Below are positions 26,582 through 37,130 of a stretch of 64,000 nt of DNA, piece after piece (within the stretch, counting starts at the first letter, position 1; each line of letters begins with the position of its first letter). Location of the stretch: assembly GCF_001696605.3 (NCBI RefSeq), contig NZ_CP031716.1:1240001-1304000 (forward strand), read 5' to 3'. The stretch is from Acinetobacter wuhouensis (lineage in GTDB: Bacteria > Pseudomonadota > Gammaproteobacteria > Pseudomonadales > Moraxellaceae). Position numbers and translations under genes: made by a program. A model generated the notes under the pieces. That model saw only the letters and a list, made by a program, of their open reading frames with translations. It had not been told where the DNA came from and searched no databases.

Positions 26582-27016
26582 TTTTGATAGGCGAAGATGA
26601 GAAAAAACTGTCCTCTACACTATGCCACAAATGCTAAAAATGACATAGGTATAGCAGGTATTAGACTAAGGTCTAAGCATAAATTGAATAATTATTAAGC
26701 AATTTTAACATTTGAGTTGAGATTGATGAGTAAAAATTAATTAAAATGTCATACGAATTGTGTTTTATTTTTCATCTCCTGTGCTGCGTTTATTCTTATT
26801 GGCTTATCGCGTAATAGAGAATAGATCTTAAACATCGTTATTTGTTGTCCTTCCTTTAGAAAGCTGAGGTTTTCTAAACGGGCTTTTATTTTTTAAAAAT
26901 ACGGTTTTCTAGATTCTTTTTAATTGAATTAAAAGGGGGTTTAGAGATGGACAACATTTAGGTGGCATTAACATTGAATATTTCTTCACAAAGAAATAGA
27001 GAAAGAATTAATTATC
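26582..27016. other. Spacer between ybiB and dctA
   Basis: About 435 bases with the divergent promoters. A hairpin TTTAGAAA (26855-26862)/TTTCTAAA (26871-26878) is followed shortly by a T-rich run, but it is not clearly tied to a transcript. A TGGCATTAACATTGAA string near 26963 resembles a sigma-54 element but lacks the -12 GC. Confidence 0.4.
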
Positions 27017-28363
27017 ATGGCTAAGAAACCTCTATATAAGTCACTTTATTTTCAAGTGATTATTGCCATTATTTTAGGTGTAATCGTGGGACATTATTTC
27101 CCAACGACCACGCACTTAATCAATGGTGTTGAGAAAACTGTTCCTGGTTTAGGTGAGCAACTTAAACCCTTAGGTGATGCTTTTATTAAGCTCATCAAAA
27201 TGATTATTGCTCCTGTGATTTTCTGTACTGTTGTCAGTGGTATTGCTGGTATGGAAAGCATGAAATCAGTCGGTAAAACGGGTGGTATTGCGCTTTTATA
27301 TTTTGAAATTGTGTCAACAATTGCACTGATTATCGGTTTGGTGGTAATCAATGTTGCTAAACCTGGTGTGGGAATGAATATTGATCCTGCGACTTTGGAT
27401 ACATCTGGTATTTCAAAGTATGTAGAATCAGGTGCTGCGCAATCGACAGTTGAATTCTTCTTACATATTATTCCAAATACAGTCGTTGGAGCTTTTGCAG
27501 AAGGTGAAATTCTGCAAGTGCTTTTATTTGCATTGTTATTTGGTTTTGCATTACACAAGTTAGGTGATGCTGGTAAGCCTGTATTGAAGTTTATTGATCA
27601 GATTGCACATGTATTCTTTAACATTGTAAATATGATCATGAAACTTGCGCCAATCGGTGCGTTTGGTGCAATGGCATTTACCATTGGTAAATATGGTATC
27701 GGCAGTCTTGCTCAACTTGGACAATTGATTGTTTGTTTCTATATTACCTGTTTGCTATTCATTTTCATCATTCTAGGTACGATCAGCCGTATCTGTGGTT
27801 TCAGTATTTTAAAAATGATCCGCATGATTCGTGAAGAGTTATTGATTGTATTGGGGACTTCTTCTTCAGAATCTGTGTTACCACGTATGTTGAAAAAGCT
27901 TGAAATTGCAGGTTGTGAAAAGTCTGTGGTTGGTCTAGTCATTCCGACCGGTTATTCATTTAACCTTGATGGTACATCTATTTATTTAACGATGGCTGCG
28001 ATCTTTATTGCGCAAGCAACCAATACACATTTAGATATTTGGCATGAAATTACATTGCTAGCAGTGTTATTGATTTCTTCTAAAGGTGCTGCGGGTGTAA
28101 CAGGTTCTGGCTTTATTGTGATGGCTGCGACTTTGTCAGCAGTAGGTCATATTCCAGTTGCAGGTTTGGCGTTGATTCTGGGTATTGACCGTTTCATGTC
28201 TGAAGCGCGCGCATTAACGAATTTGGTGGGGAACTCATTGGCAACGATTGTTGTTGCAAAATGGGTAGGCAAATTGGATACAGCTAAACTGAATGAAGCG
28301 TTGAACAATCCTGAAGAAGTGGATCGTAAAATGCTTGAAGAATCAAAAGAAGCACATGCTTAA
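27017..28363 (+). CDS. dctA: C4-dicarboxylate:proton/sodium symporter DctA
   Basis: A 448-aa DAACS-family carrier for succinate, fumarate and malate uptake. Signatures include [24 protein letters not shown], the serine-rich re-entrant loop [38 protein letters not shown] and [16 protein letters not shown]. Length and motifs fit DctA rather than GltP. It has its own terminator. Confidence 0.93.
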   Translation: MAKKPLYKSLYFQVIIAIILGVIVGHYFPTTTHLINGVEKTVPGLGEQLKPLGDAFIKLIKMIIAPVIFCTVVSGIAGMESMKSVGKTGGIALLYFEIVSTIALIIGLVVINVAKPGVGMNIDPATLDTSGISKYVESGAAQSTVEFFLHIIPNTVVGAFAEGEILQVLLFALLFGFALHKLGDAGKPVLKFIDQIAHVFFNIVNMIMKLAPIGAFGAMAFTIGKYGIGSLAQLGQLIVCFYITCLLFIFIILGTISRICGFSILKMIRMIREELLIVLGTSSSESVLPRMLKKLEIAGCEKSVVGLVIPTGYSFNLDGTSIYLTMAAIFIAQATNTHLDIWHEITLLAVLLISSKGAAGVTGSGFIVMAATLSAVGHIPVAGLALILGIDRFMSEARALTNLVGNSLATIVVAKWVGKLDTAKLNEALNNPEEVDRKMLEESKEAHA

Positions 28364-28385
28364 TTTATTCTTGATTTAAAGATTC

Positions 28386-28414
28386 AAAAATGGAAGCTTC
28401 GGCTTCCATTTTTT
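28386..28414 (+). terminator. Terminator of dctA
   Basis: Stem ATGGAAGC/GCTTCCAT with UUCG tetraloop, flanked by A and T runs, so it may also stop leftward prfH transcription from the other side. Confidence 0.92.
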
Positions 28415-28423
28415 GTTTCGATT

Positions 28424-29014
28424 TTATAATTTAAAATATCGAATCGCATTACCTCGTTCAATTAAAGCGTGTTGCAAGTGCTGAACTTGCTTATTATTGG
28501 CTTGTTGGTTTTCCAATTGTTGTTGGAGCTTCAAAGCAATCAATTCCTTTGCAAGACGCTTATTGGCATGTTGGCTACGTTCAGACATGACTTTGACACT
28601 AATTCCTGAAGCAACATGTGTCGCATGAATGGCAGAATCAGTGGTATTAACATGTTGCCCGCCTGCACCTGAAGCACGGCATGCTTGGAAGATAATGCTG
28701 TCATCAGTCGGGAGTTGTTGTGGTACTTCCATGAGTGAAACACCGACAAACCAATTTTTACGTTTATGATTTGGTCGAATTTTACTTTGAAATGTCCATT
28801 GGATCGTACCGAGCCAATTATTCAGCCAATTTTTTGCATCATCATTCACATTTAAAAGTATAGAAGAATAACCATACTTGGTTTCATTGCTTTCTATAAT
28901 TTCTAAATCTATTTTCTGGTTTTTTGCTTCTTTTTGCATTTCTTGCAAAGTGTATTTTACAGCGAGTTCACATTCTGCGGGTCCAAGCGCAGCACTAATT
29001 TGGACGATAGACAA
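28424..29014 (-). CDS. prfH: Peptide chain release factor H homologue (PrfH)
   Basis: A 196-aa protein with the peptidyl-tRNA hydrolysis motif GGQ at residues 118-120 in [18 protein letters not shown], and no codon-recognition domain. PrfH proteins act with RtcB2 to rescue ribosomes with cleaved decoding centres. Here no rtcB lies alongside. The start codon is TTG 29014, supported by AAAGGA about 10 nt upstream and an in-frame stop just above; no in-frame ATG is available. The C-terminal basic tail expected for rescue factors is short. Confidence 0.88.
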   Translation of the reverse strand: MSIVQISAALGPAECELAVKYTLQEMQKEAKNQKIDLEIIESNETKYGYSSILLNVNDDAKNWLNNWLGTIQWTFQSKIRPNHKRKNWFVGVSLMEVPQQLPTDDSIIFQACRASGAGGQHVNTTDSAIHATHVASGISVKVMSERSQHANKRLAKELIALKLQQQLENQQANNKQVQHLQHALIERGNAIRYFKL

Positions 29015-29280
29015 TATTGGTATTCCTTTGAATTAATATAGATAAAAATATTTAATTTAAAAAGTAGATGGATAAATTGTTAATGCGCTCATTTGTGAGT
29101 CATTGATTTACTTTTTTTACAGATATAATTATAAGAAAATATCTGAGTGAAAAACAATCAAAATAAGTCAAGAATCAGCTTTAATTGAGAAATTATAAAA
29201 ATTGTTTAATAAAATTCATGTTCATCTGAAGAATACTATTCGAGAATTTTTTCAAAATATGGCAGAATATGCGGTTTTAA

Positions 29281-30516
<1,236 letters not shown>

Positions 30517-30539
30517 TCAAGCGTACAACTGAGGACAAG

Positions 30540-31673
30540 ATGATAGAAGTGGTAGATGGGCAACGTCAGCTCAAGGCTTTAAAACGTATCGTTGTTAAAA
30601 TCGGATCATCTTTACTCACAGCAAATGGGCAAGGTTTAGATTTGGATGCAATTTCGCACTGGGCGAAACAAATTGCAGATCTACACAATGCAGGGCATGA
30701 GATTATTCTCGTGTCTTCAGGCGCTGTGGCTGAAGGTATGGTTCGTATGAAGCTTGAGAATCGACCCACCGATCTACCCAGTCTACAAGCTTGTGCTGCC
30801 ATTGGGCAAATGGGCTTGATTCAAACTTGGTCTAGTGTTTTAGAAAATCATGCCATTCAAACTGCACAAGTTTTATTAACCCATGATGATTTAGCAGATC
30901 GTCGTCGTTATTTAAATTCTTGTGACGCATTGCAAAATTTGATTGATTGGCGGGTGATCCCTGTGATCAATGAAAATGACACAGTCTCTACCGATGAAAT
31001 TCGTTTTGGTGATAATGACACGCTTGCTGCGATGGTTGCAGGTCAGGTGCATGCCGACTTATTGATTATTCTTACAGATCAACAAGGTATGTTTGATTCA
31101 GACCCTCGTTCAAATCCAAATGCCAAATTGTTTGATACGGTTCGTGCAATGGATGAATCGCTGTTTGATATGGCTGGCGGTGGTGGTAAGTTTGGTCGTG
31201 GTGGGATGTTGACCAAAGTACGTGCTGCCCGTTTAGCTGCGAAGTCTGGTTGTCCTACACTCATTGCCAGTGGTGAAAGTGATAATGTTCTTGCTCGCTT
31301 AATGGCGGGTGAATTACTCGGTACTTTATTCATCACTGATGATGATCGTGTAACTGCACATCAACAATGGTTGGCGGCACACTTACAAACCGCAGGACGT
31401 TTGGTAATTGATGATGGTGCTGTGAAAGCGATTAAAGAAAACCACCGTAGTTTATTGCCTGTGGGTGTAAAAGCGGTTGAAGGACATTTCGAGCGTGGTG
31501 ATGTGGTGGAATGTGTCGATACACAAGGTCATCGTGTTGCTGTTGGGCGAGTTAATTTCAGTTCTCGATCTGCTGAAATCGTCAAAGGTTTAGCCTCTGA
31601 TAAAGTGCATCAAGTCTTAGGTGAAGCACGTTCTTTGGAAATGATTCACCGCAATCACATGTCTATTTATTAA
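30540..31673 (+). CDS. proB: Glutamate 5-kinase
   Basis: First step of proline synthesis, ATP + glutamate to glutamyl-5-phosphate. It is 377 aa. The amino acid kinase domain shows [46 protein letters not shown] and [13 protein letters not shown]. The glycine-rich [17 protein letters not shown] precedes a C-terminal PUA domain from about residue 280. GAGGACA precedes ATG 30540. Confidence 0.97.
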   Translation: MIEVVDGQRQLKALKRIVVKIGSSLLTANGQGLDLDAISHWAKQIADLHNAGHEIILVSSGAVAEGMVRMKLENRPTDLPSLQACAAIGQMGLIQTWSSVLENHAIQTAQVLLTHDDLADRRRYLNSCDALQNLIDWRVIPVINENDTVSTDEIRFGDNDTLAAMVAGQVHADLLIILTDQQGMFDSDPRSNPNAKLFDTVRAMDESLFDMAGGGGKFGRGGMLTKVRAARLAAKSGCPTLIASGESDNVLARLMAGELLGTLFITDDDRVTAHQQWLAAHLQTAGRLVIDDGAVKAIKENHRSLLPVGVKAVEGHFERGDVVECVDTQGHRVAVGRVNFSSRSAEIVKGLASDKVHQVLGEARSLEMIHRNHMSIY

Positions 31674-31700
31674 GTTAAAATTGGCATAATGATTTGTTTT

Positions 31701-31735
31701 AAATAATAAAATGATAGAAAGCATTTTTATTATTT
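31701..31735. terminator. AT-rich convergent terminator after proB
   Basis: AAATAATAAAATG (31701-31713) pairs with CATTTTTATTATTT (31722-31735) with one bulge. It overlaps the stop codon of the opposing gene. Confidence 0.45.
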
Positions 31736-32707
31736 TAAATCTTTGAAATATTGATATGGGCATATCTGCGTAGGGTAGTGCCCATTTTCAAATCCCATTC
31801 CTGATCCTCCTTGGATTGTCCTATCTTGTAAATGATTGATAAAATTTTGAAGACTAATAATTTTCCATTCTAGAAAATTTCGATCTTTTTGATTGTCGAT
31901 TCTTTTTACAACATAGCTTACGGCTAAACCTGTAGCTGTGCTGAGATCTGTTAAGTCCTTAATTCGGCTTATATCCATACCAAAGCCTTGAGGGTGCATT
32001 TTACTTAAATCTTTTTCCTTAACTTCGATGAGCGTATAGCTTTGTGTATCAGGTTTATAGGCAATTGCATCAATATCACTTGGGATGCCATGCACTCTTG
32101 AATAGCCAATGTAGCCATCAAAAATGAGTCGCTGAACATATAGATCTAGTAAATATTCAAATTCAAAACTTACTAATTTTTCTTGCCAGAGATTCACAAT
32201 TGATTGTGAAATTTGTTGAGGTTGAATTGTATTTACTCTGCTCGGGAAATGATTTAAAAAAGTTTCTAAGCTTGTTTTATGGAAATGATGTGTCGTGGGA
32301 TCGTATTGAAATACGTTTATTTTAGGTGTTTTCAGGCTTTCATTGAAAAGAATTTGTTCTGAAATATGCCATTGATCAAAAGGGATATTTTTATCCCACT
32401 GTATAAAATATAAATGTTCACAGGGTAATTTTGAGAGTGAATCATAGATTTTTATGTAGCGATCAGGATGATCCGAACTCACTGTAAAATAGATCGGATT
32501 GATTATCGAACGTGTTTTGGGTAGTTTGGGAATGAAATAACCACCTGTGAAAAAGTTTGAAATATCTCGATTTTGACTTACCCATTCATGGAAATTGAGT
32601 TCACCGACAAAACCTTTAAAACGGCTGATATATTGCTTTTCACCCAATACATTTTTTGATAGGACAGTATGTAAGGCTTTGAGTAGATTATTTTTGGAAT
32701 GATTCAT
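31730..32707 (-). CDS. Orphan protein with a PD-(D/E)XK nuclease-like motif (325 aa)
   Basis: I do not recognise a named family. The C-terminal third has the arrangement of a PD-(D/E)XK nuclease core: HGIPSDIDAIAY (D211, D213), a strand, then LIEVKEKD (E228-V-K230), followed by a helix beginning GFGMDISRI. The N-terminal two thirds (residues 1-180) are unassigned and rich in aromatic residues. There is no adjacent methyltransferase, helicase or mobile gene. A restriction or defence role is only an inference. The gene is AT-richer than obgE and proB. Confidence 0.7.
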   Translation of the reverse strand: MNHSKNNLLKALHTVLSKNVLGEKQYISRFKGFVGELNFHEWVSQNRDISNFFTGGYFIPKLPKTRSIINPIYFTVSSDHPDRYIKIYDSLSKLPCEHLYFIQWDKNIPFDQWHISEQILFNESLKTPKINVFQYDPTTHHFHKTSLETFLNHFPSRVNTIQPQQISQSIVNLWQEKLVSFEFEYLLDLYVQRLIFDGYIGYSRVHGIPSDIDAIAYKPDTQSYTLIEVKEKDLSKMHPQGFGMDISRIKDLTDLSTATGLAVSYVVKRIDNQKDRNFLEWKIISLQNFINHLQDRTIQGGSGMGFENGHYPTQICPYQYFKDLK

Positions 32708-32864
32708 TTTTAGTATTTGAAATAGAATTATATTTTTATTTATAGCAAACTATTTTATTTCAATCGAGTTAATCCCCAGCTTGAATTAAAAATTAAGCGG
32801 AGATTTGTTTCGGGTATTAAATGTTTATTTAAGATATTAGTTTATGTAATTGAAAAAATTATAA

Positions 32865-33512
32865 TTAAGCTAATTTTCGAGCACTATTTAATCTTGGTAA
32901 ATTCTGATCTTCTCCTACCATATATTTAAAATCAGCTAGGCTCAGCATTTCATTGTCTTCTATGCTATTACCATAAGCATAAATATTTTCATATTGATCA
33001 AGCTCATATTTTTCTAAAATACGGATGCGTTTTTGTTCAGAGCTACAGTCTGGCGTGGAATAGTCACCTGTAAAAATACCATTAATGATTTCTGTTTCAG
33101 TACAAATCAGGTCGATTTTTAAAATTTGACACATCACTTCAAGATAAATATCGACTGAAGCTGAAACCAAAACGACATCATCACCTTGATTCTGATGGTC
33201 GATCAGTCGTTGATATAGTGATTGATCGAGTTGTTCGATTAAGCGAGAGCAATAATCTTCTACAAGATCTAAAATTTCAGCGGCATTTGCATTTTTAAAC
33301 ATGGATTTAAATAATTTAATTCGCATCGCATGAGCAGGGTAGATATTTAAATAATACGCCTGAATCCACGGCAGTATTTTAATACCCTGTTTAACGATAT
33401 GGCGTTTTGACAAAGCGTAAAAGATGAACCCTGTGAAACTGTCTTTTTTACACAAGGTACCATCAAAATCAAATAAGGCTAGGTTTTTATACGTTTTGCT
33501 CGTTGCATGCAT
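32865..33512 (-). CDS. HAD-superfamily hydrolase, IB subfamily (phosphoserine phosphatase-like)
   Basis: A 215-aa protein. Motif I is ALFDFDGTLCKKDSF with nucleophile D15 and acid/base D17. Motif II is VLVSASVDIYLEV, and motif III/IV lies around YAYGNSIEDNEMLSLAD. This subgroup (HAD-IB) includes phosphoserine phosphatase-like and lysophospholipid phosphatase-like enzymes; the substrate is unknown. The start overlaps the end of the DUF1615 gene by 34 bp and has no clear ribosome site, so translation is probably coupled. Confidence 0.87.
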   Translation of the reverse strand: MHATSKTYKNLALFDFDGTLCKKDSFTGFIFYALSKRHIVKQGIKILPWIQAYYLNIYPAHAMRIKLFKSMFKNANAAEILDLVEDYCSRLIEQLDQSLYQRLIDHQNQGDDVVLVSASVDIYLEVMCQILKIDLICTETEIINGIFTGDYSTPDCSSEQKRIRILEKYELDQYENIYAYGNSIEDNEMLSLADFKYMVGEDQNLPRLNSARKLA

Positions 33513-34687
33513 GTTTCATATCGTCCGTTTACGCGGCTTGCATACCAGTTTGTATTATAATCGCGACTTAATTTAGGGCCAGAAATCACCACTTCAGGCA
33601 TAATAGCATAGATTGGCTCTTTACCTGTTTTGGATTGATAGAGCTTAGACACCGCGATATATGTTTGTGTTTTTTCGAAACTGTCTTCTTTTTCTTGTTT
33701 TAAATCATTGCGTAGCTGACGAGGTGTGACCAATACATTATTTTTTGAAAATAAAGTAGTGAGCGCCTTTTCAGTTGTGGTCATCGCAGGGCGTGGGTCA
33801 CCATTTTTATCATAAGATAAGAGGTCACCATCAAGATCTAAATCGATATCAGATACTTTCTCGATCATTTTCTGGAAAGCAGCATTACGACTTGAGTACA
33901 TCCCTGAATTATAATCAGCAAAACGATAAATTGGCTTATCATACTTTGCTGGATACATCATCAAACGATGGATACCATAGTAAAGTCCACCAAACTCAGT
34001 ATATAAGTCATCACGTAATTCATTGGTACTCATACTAGTACGCTTATGATCTTTGGCGTAATTGATGTGTACTTGCATCGAACCTAAAGTGGTAATCGGG
34101 TTTAATTTTTCAGCAAAATCTTGACCAACAAATTTGGCAGCACCAGTTAATGCACTGATATGATAATGTTTAGTCATATAGTCAAATATTTCACGATAAA
34201 GAACGTCAAGCTCTTTCTCATTTTTTACTCGACTCATTTGCTTTAAGTAGTTGTCTTCAGGTGTGGGTTGGTTTTTTAACACATCCTGAAAATAACCTGC
34301 AATTGGACCACCGATGGTTGTTCCTAATTTCGCTTCAAATTTTTCTTGCAGACGTGAGCTTACTTCTTTTACTGCTTTCGCCCCTAATCCTGGGACATTG
34401 GGATTGGCAATAAAGTTAGATTCCTGATCTACTACCGCGATAATTGAACAAATATTTTCTTTAGTTTTTGGAATTTTTAATTCTTCAGATATATCAAAAA
34501 TATCTTGTGCCCATGATTTACGATCATTGACACGACTAGGGATAAGCTTACGAATTTGATCACTTTCTAAAGTCGGTTCATCATCATGTGACCACCAAGA
34601 ACCATTACCACAAGCAGTTAAACCTATAGCAAGTGACACTAAACAGAGTGAACGGAGAAGGTTTTTTTGTTGACCAATTTTTTTCAT
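33479..34687 (-). CDS. DUF1615 lipoprotein
   Basis: A 402-aa protein from ATG 34687 (MKKIGQQKN...). A longer frame upstream is unlikely because the signal sequence begins here. The lipobox IGLTAC gives the lipidated Cys at residue 26. The mature protein contains CSIIAVVDQESNF, FVGQDFAEKLNPITTLGSMQVHI and YRFADYNSGMYSSRNAAFQ, which match DUF1615 and recall a lysozyme-like transglycosylase fold with a Glu in DQESNF. A cell-envelope role is inferred. Confidence 0.85.
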   Translation of the reverse strand: MKKIGQQKNLLRSLCLVSLAIGLTACGNGSWWSHDDEPTLESDQIRKLIPSRVNDRKSWAQDIFDISEELKIPKTKENICSIIAVVDQESNFIANPNVPGLGAKAVKEVSSRLQEKFEAKLGTTIGGPIAGYFQDVLKNQPTPEDNYLKQMSRVKNEKELDVLYREIFDYMTKHYHISALTGAAKFVGQDFAEKLNPITTLGSMQVHINYAKDHKRTSMSTNELRDDLYTEFGGLYYGIHRLMMYPAKYDKPIYRFADYNSGMYSSRNAAFQKMIEKVSDIDLDLDGDLLSYDKNGDPRPAMTTTEKALTTLFSKNNVLVTPRQLRNDLKQEKEDSFEKTQTYIAVSKLYQSKTGKEPIYAIMPEVVISGPKLSRDYNTNWYASRVNGRYETCMQRAKRIKT

Positions 34688-35097
34688 ACTGATGAAAACA
34701 CACCTAGAAATGGATGAGCTCAGTGAGCTGATGCAGTATACTATGACTAACTTAAAATGTATGAATATATATGTATATCGGTCAGTATCAACTGTCAAAT
34801 AATTTAATTGTCGCACCGATGGCAGGTGGGTTCGATATAAGATAATTATATATTTATATCAATATCTTATGTTTTTTTGTAGGCTCCATAAGAGTCTTTG
34901 CTGATAATAATCATAGATCCTTTACCTAGACAGGTAATTTAAATTGAACGTACAACAATTGATTAATTTCTTAAAGACTGAATTAGCTACGTATACGGAT
35001 TAAAACCTTGGGGCTGAGGGAGCAAACATATCTAATTTGTATGGTATCTTCTTTTGCAATCCTAGTATCAGATTAATGAGAAATTAAAGCATCTACT
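34688..35097. other. Spacer between DUF1615 and nasS
   Basis: About 410 bases with the DUF1615 promoter region. I see no ORF, RNA gene or convincing terminator for nasTS. Confidence 0.45.
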
Positions 35098-36102
35098 TTA
35101 TTTTACAATACATCGTTGTGCAATCTCAGCAATGTTTTGATGATCAAGATTTACATGCTCCCATTTCTGCATTTGTCCTATCATCCATTCAAAATCTGAG
35201 GCTTTGGGTGTAACCTCCTGCGGTACAAAATGCTGAATAATATGTTGAATTTTATGAAATTCAGGCACATGAACTGACTCAGAACAATCAAAACGAATAA
35301 TGTTATAGTCAACGAGTATTTTCCACACTTCATTAATATTAATCGCAGAATCAATTGTAGACATCTGTTGCAAATCCTGTTGTGCCCTCATGATCGCTGT
35401 GCAAAGTGCATTGAGCGTTGCAGGATATTGTATTGCCCAATCTTGTGTGACCGCTAAAACTTTATCAGCAACTTCTGGAATAATCGCTTTACTTTCAGCA
35501 ATGACATGACTGTAACCTTGAATTTCAGCCTGAATATTCCAAGGCTCTCCAACACAAAAACCATCAATCGTATGTTTGGCAATGCTTTCAACCATATAAG
35601 GCGGTGGAAAAGTCAGTAATTTTGCTGACTGTGCAATGTGTTGATCTGCCAAAGCCAACCATTCTCTTAAACAATAATGATGAATTGAATGTTTAAAAAC
35701 ATGTGCAAGATGAATAGTTTGCTGTTGTTGTATTGCCTGTGCAATTTTTTCAGCAGATTGTTTTGGGCTATCTTGTGTTGAAATATTTAAATCAAAGCAT
35801 AATTTTTGACTGATACTGATAAATGCACGATTGACACTTAATACCAACGGCGTTTGCAAGGGAATGCCAATGTGATCTGAACCCATCATGGCTGCTGGCA
35901 GCATTGCCGATAAACAATGCGCTGCATCCAAAAAACCAAAAGCCAAACGATCACGCAAACTTGCCCAAGAGGCTTCCTTGACCAAAATCACATTTAAGCC
36001 CTGTTCAGCAAAATAACCCTGATGCTGTGCCCATAACAGTGCAATACAGTCCAAAAGTGGGACATAGCCCAACTGAATATCTGTTTTTTCTAAATGATTC
36101 AT
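35098..36102 (-). CDS. nasS: Nitrate/nitrite sensor NasS
   Basis: A 334-aa protein of the NrtA/CmpA substrate-binding fold without a signal peptide, hence cytoplasmic. Marks include LGYVPLLDCIALLWAQHQGYFAEQGL, GFLDAAHCLSAMLPAAMMG and IDGFCVGEPWNIQAE. In other bacteria NasS binds NasT and releases it when nitrate or nitrite binds. It overlaps nasT by 4 bp (ATGA), supporting stoichiometric synthesis. Divergent from the nitrate genes it would control. Confidence 0.92.
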   Translation of the reverse strand: MNHLEKTDIQLGYVPLLDCIALLWAQHQGYFAEQGLNVILVKEASWASLRDRLAFGFLDAAHCLSAMLPAAMMGSDHIGIPLQTPLVLSVNRAFISISQKLCFDLNISTQDSPKQSAEKIAQAIQQQQTIHLAHVFKHSIHHYCLREWLALADQHIAQSAKLLTFPPPYMVESIAKHTIDGFCVGEPWNIQAEIQGYSHVIAESKAIIPEVADKVLAVTQDWAIQYPATLNALCTAIMRAQQDLQQMSTIDSAININEVWKILVDYNIIRFDCSESVHVPEFHKIQHIIQHFVPQEVTPKASDFEWMIGQMQKWEHVNLDHQNIAEIAQRCIVK

Positions 36103-36692
36103 TCTGCATCCTTTATTTGACCTTGTAGCAGTGCTTGCGCATCAATAAGTCTGCGTGCCATTTCACCAATGGTCATACGATGGCTCATGGCATTTTTTCG
36201 TAGCAACTGAAAGGATTGTTCTTCATTAAGCTGATGTAATTTCATGAGTAAAACTTTTGCTTTTTCAATGTCTTTACGGTCAGCGAGTTTGGTTTTGGTA
36301 TCTTTTAAATCAGCTTCAAGCTTTTTATGCTTTTTATATTGTTGAATGGAAATCTGCAAAATACTATCGAGTTTGTTTGGATCAATCCCATCGACTATAT
36401 ACGCCGTGACCCCTGCATCTATGGCATTTTTAATGGTGTCTTGATGACTGTTTTTGGTAAAAAGAACGGTCGGTAAATCAAACTGACTGACACAACTTTC
36501 GATGACATCCCGTTGCGGGTGATCCATGTCCAATAAAATCACATCTGCTTGTATTTGTTGTAAATAAAAAATATTTAGTTGGTCCGTGATCAGACAGGCA
36601 ACCACATCAAACTGATGTTCGATCAATGTTTTTTTGATGAATTCTGCGCGTTCAGAATCATCATCAATCAAGGCTATTTTAAGTTTTGGCAT
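36099..36692 (-). CDS. nasT: ANTAR-domain antiterminator NasT
   Basis: A 197-aa protein with an N-terminal receiver-like domain (IALIDDDSERAEFIKKTL, VILLDMDHP) and a C-terminal ANTAR domain from about residue 125 (ADRKDIEKAKVLLMKLHQLNEEQSFQLLRKNAM). ANTAR proteins bind paired hexaloop RNA hairpins and prevent transcription termination. The matching RNA motif lies 320 bp away in the leader of the divergent nitrate operon (37009-37055). Confidence 0.93.
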   Translation of the reverse strand: MPKLKIALIDDDSERAEFIKKTLIEHQFDVVACLITDQLNIFYLQQIQADVILLDMDHPQRDVIESCVSQFDLPTVLFTKNSHQDTIKNAIDAGVTAYIVDGIDPNKLDSILQISIQQYKKHKKLEADLKDTKTKLADRKDIEKAKVLLMKLHQLNEEQSFQLLRKNAMSHRMTIGEMARRLIDAQALLQGQIKDAE

Positions 36693-36817
36693 GATGAATC
36701 AGGAAAAGCCTGAGGGTAATACAAGCCATAGCAATTATTATGCCATTGCAAAAATGAATGATATGGCAAATCAAGTAAAGGTTTCTCAAACAATTTGTTC
36801 GTTCATCCAGATGCTTA

Positions 36818-36854
36818 TGCACTTGAATGATGCAAAATGCGCAAATTCATTGCA
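36818..36854. promoter_or_regulatory. Candidate NtrC binding sites
   Basis: TGCACT-N5-GATGCA (36818-36834) matches 10 of 12 defined bases of the NtrC consensus TGCACC-N5-GGTGCA. A weaker relative, TGCGCA-N5-ATTGCA, follows at 36838-36854, 20 bp on. They lie about 150 bp upstream of the sigma-54 promoter, a usual enhancer distance. Confidence 0.5.
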
Positions 36855-36980
36855 TTACCAGCGTGGGCGAGATTATTTGTAATGACTTTACTTCATCAAT
36901 TTATGTGTATTTTATTTTTACTAATTTATTTTCTTATTGTTCAGTAAGTAAAAACAATGGTTTGTGGTTAATTTTGAATA

Positions 36981-36997
36981 TTGGCATAGTCATTGCT
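36981..36997 (+). promoter_or_regulatory. Sigma-54 promoter of the nitrate operon
   Basis: TTGGCATAGTCATTGCT matches 12 of 14 defined bases of YTGGCACGRNNNTTGCW with the required GG-N10-GC spacing. The predicted start, about 12 nt after the -12 GC, is near 37008, immediately before the first ANTAR hairpin. Confidence 0.7.
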
Positions 36998-37008
36998 ATA
37001 TCTCCTAT

Positions 37009-37055
37009 GAGTCAACGATGACTCTTAAAATTTGTAAGACGGCCAACGACGTCCG
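37009..37055 (+). promoter_or_regulatory. ANTAR two-hairpin leader RNA (NasT target)
   Basis: Hairpin 1 is GAGTC (37009-37013), loop AACGAT, GACTC (37020-37024). Hairpin 2 is CGGCC (37040-37044), loop AACGAC, GTCCG (37051-37055) with one mismatch. Both loops are hexamers with A at position 1 and G at position 4, the published ANTAR rule. A stem GAAAAGCA/TGCTTTTT (37069-37098) follows and could be the controlled terminator, though its T tract lies within the stem. Confidence 0.65.
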
Positions 37056-37130
37056 CTCTGATCGATCTGAAAAGCATTATTTATTTTATTTGCTTTTTGG
37101 AAAACCCAATACGTTCAGTTCAGGTAGGAG

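Noticed and set aside
26963..26978. Sigma-54-like TGGCATTAACATTGAA upstream of dctA
   Set aside because: The essential -12 GC is GA here, so it fails the core rule despite DctA often being sigma-54 controlled.
27094..27558. 154-codon frame antisense to dctA
   Set aside because: Shadow of a well-supported transporter gene; no own ribosome site or recognisable domain.
34687..34816. Extended N-terminus of the DUF1615 protein
   Set aside because: The lipoprotein signal begins at the Met encoded at 34687; the upstream 43 residues would block it.
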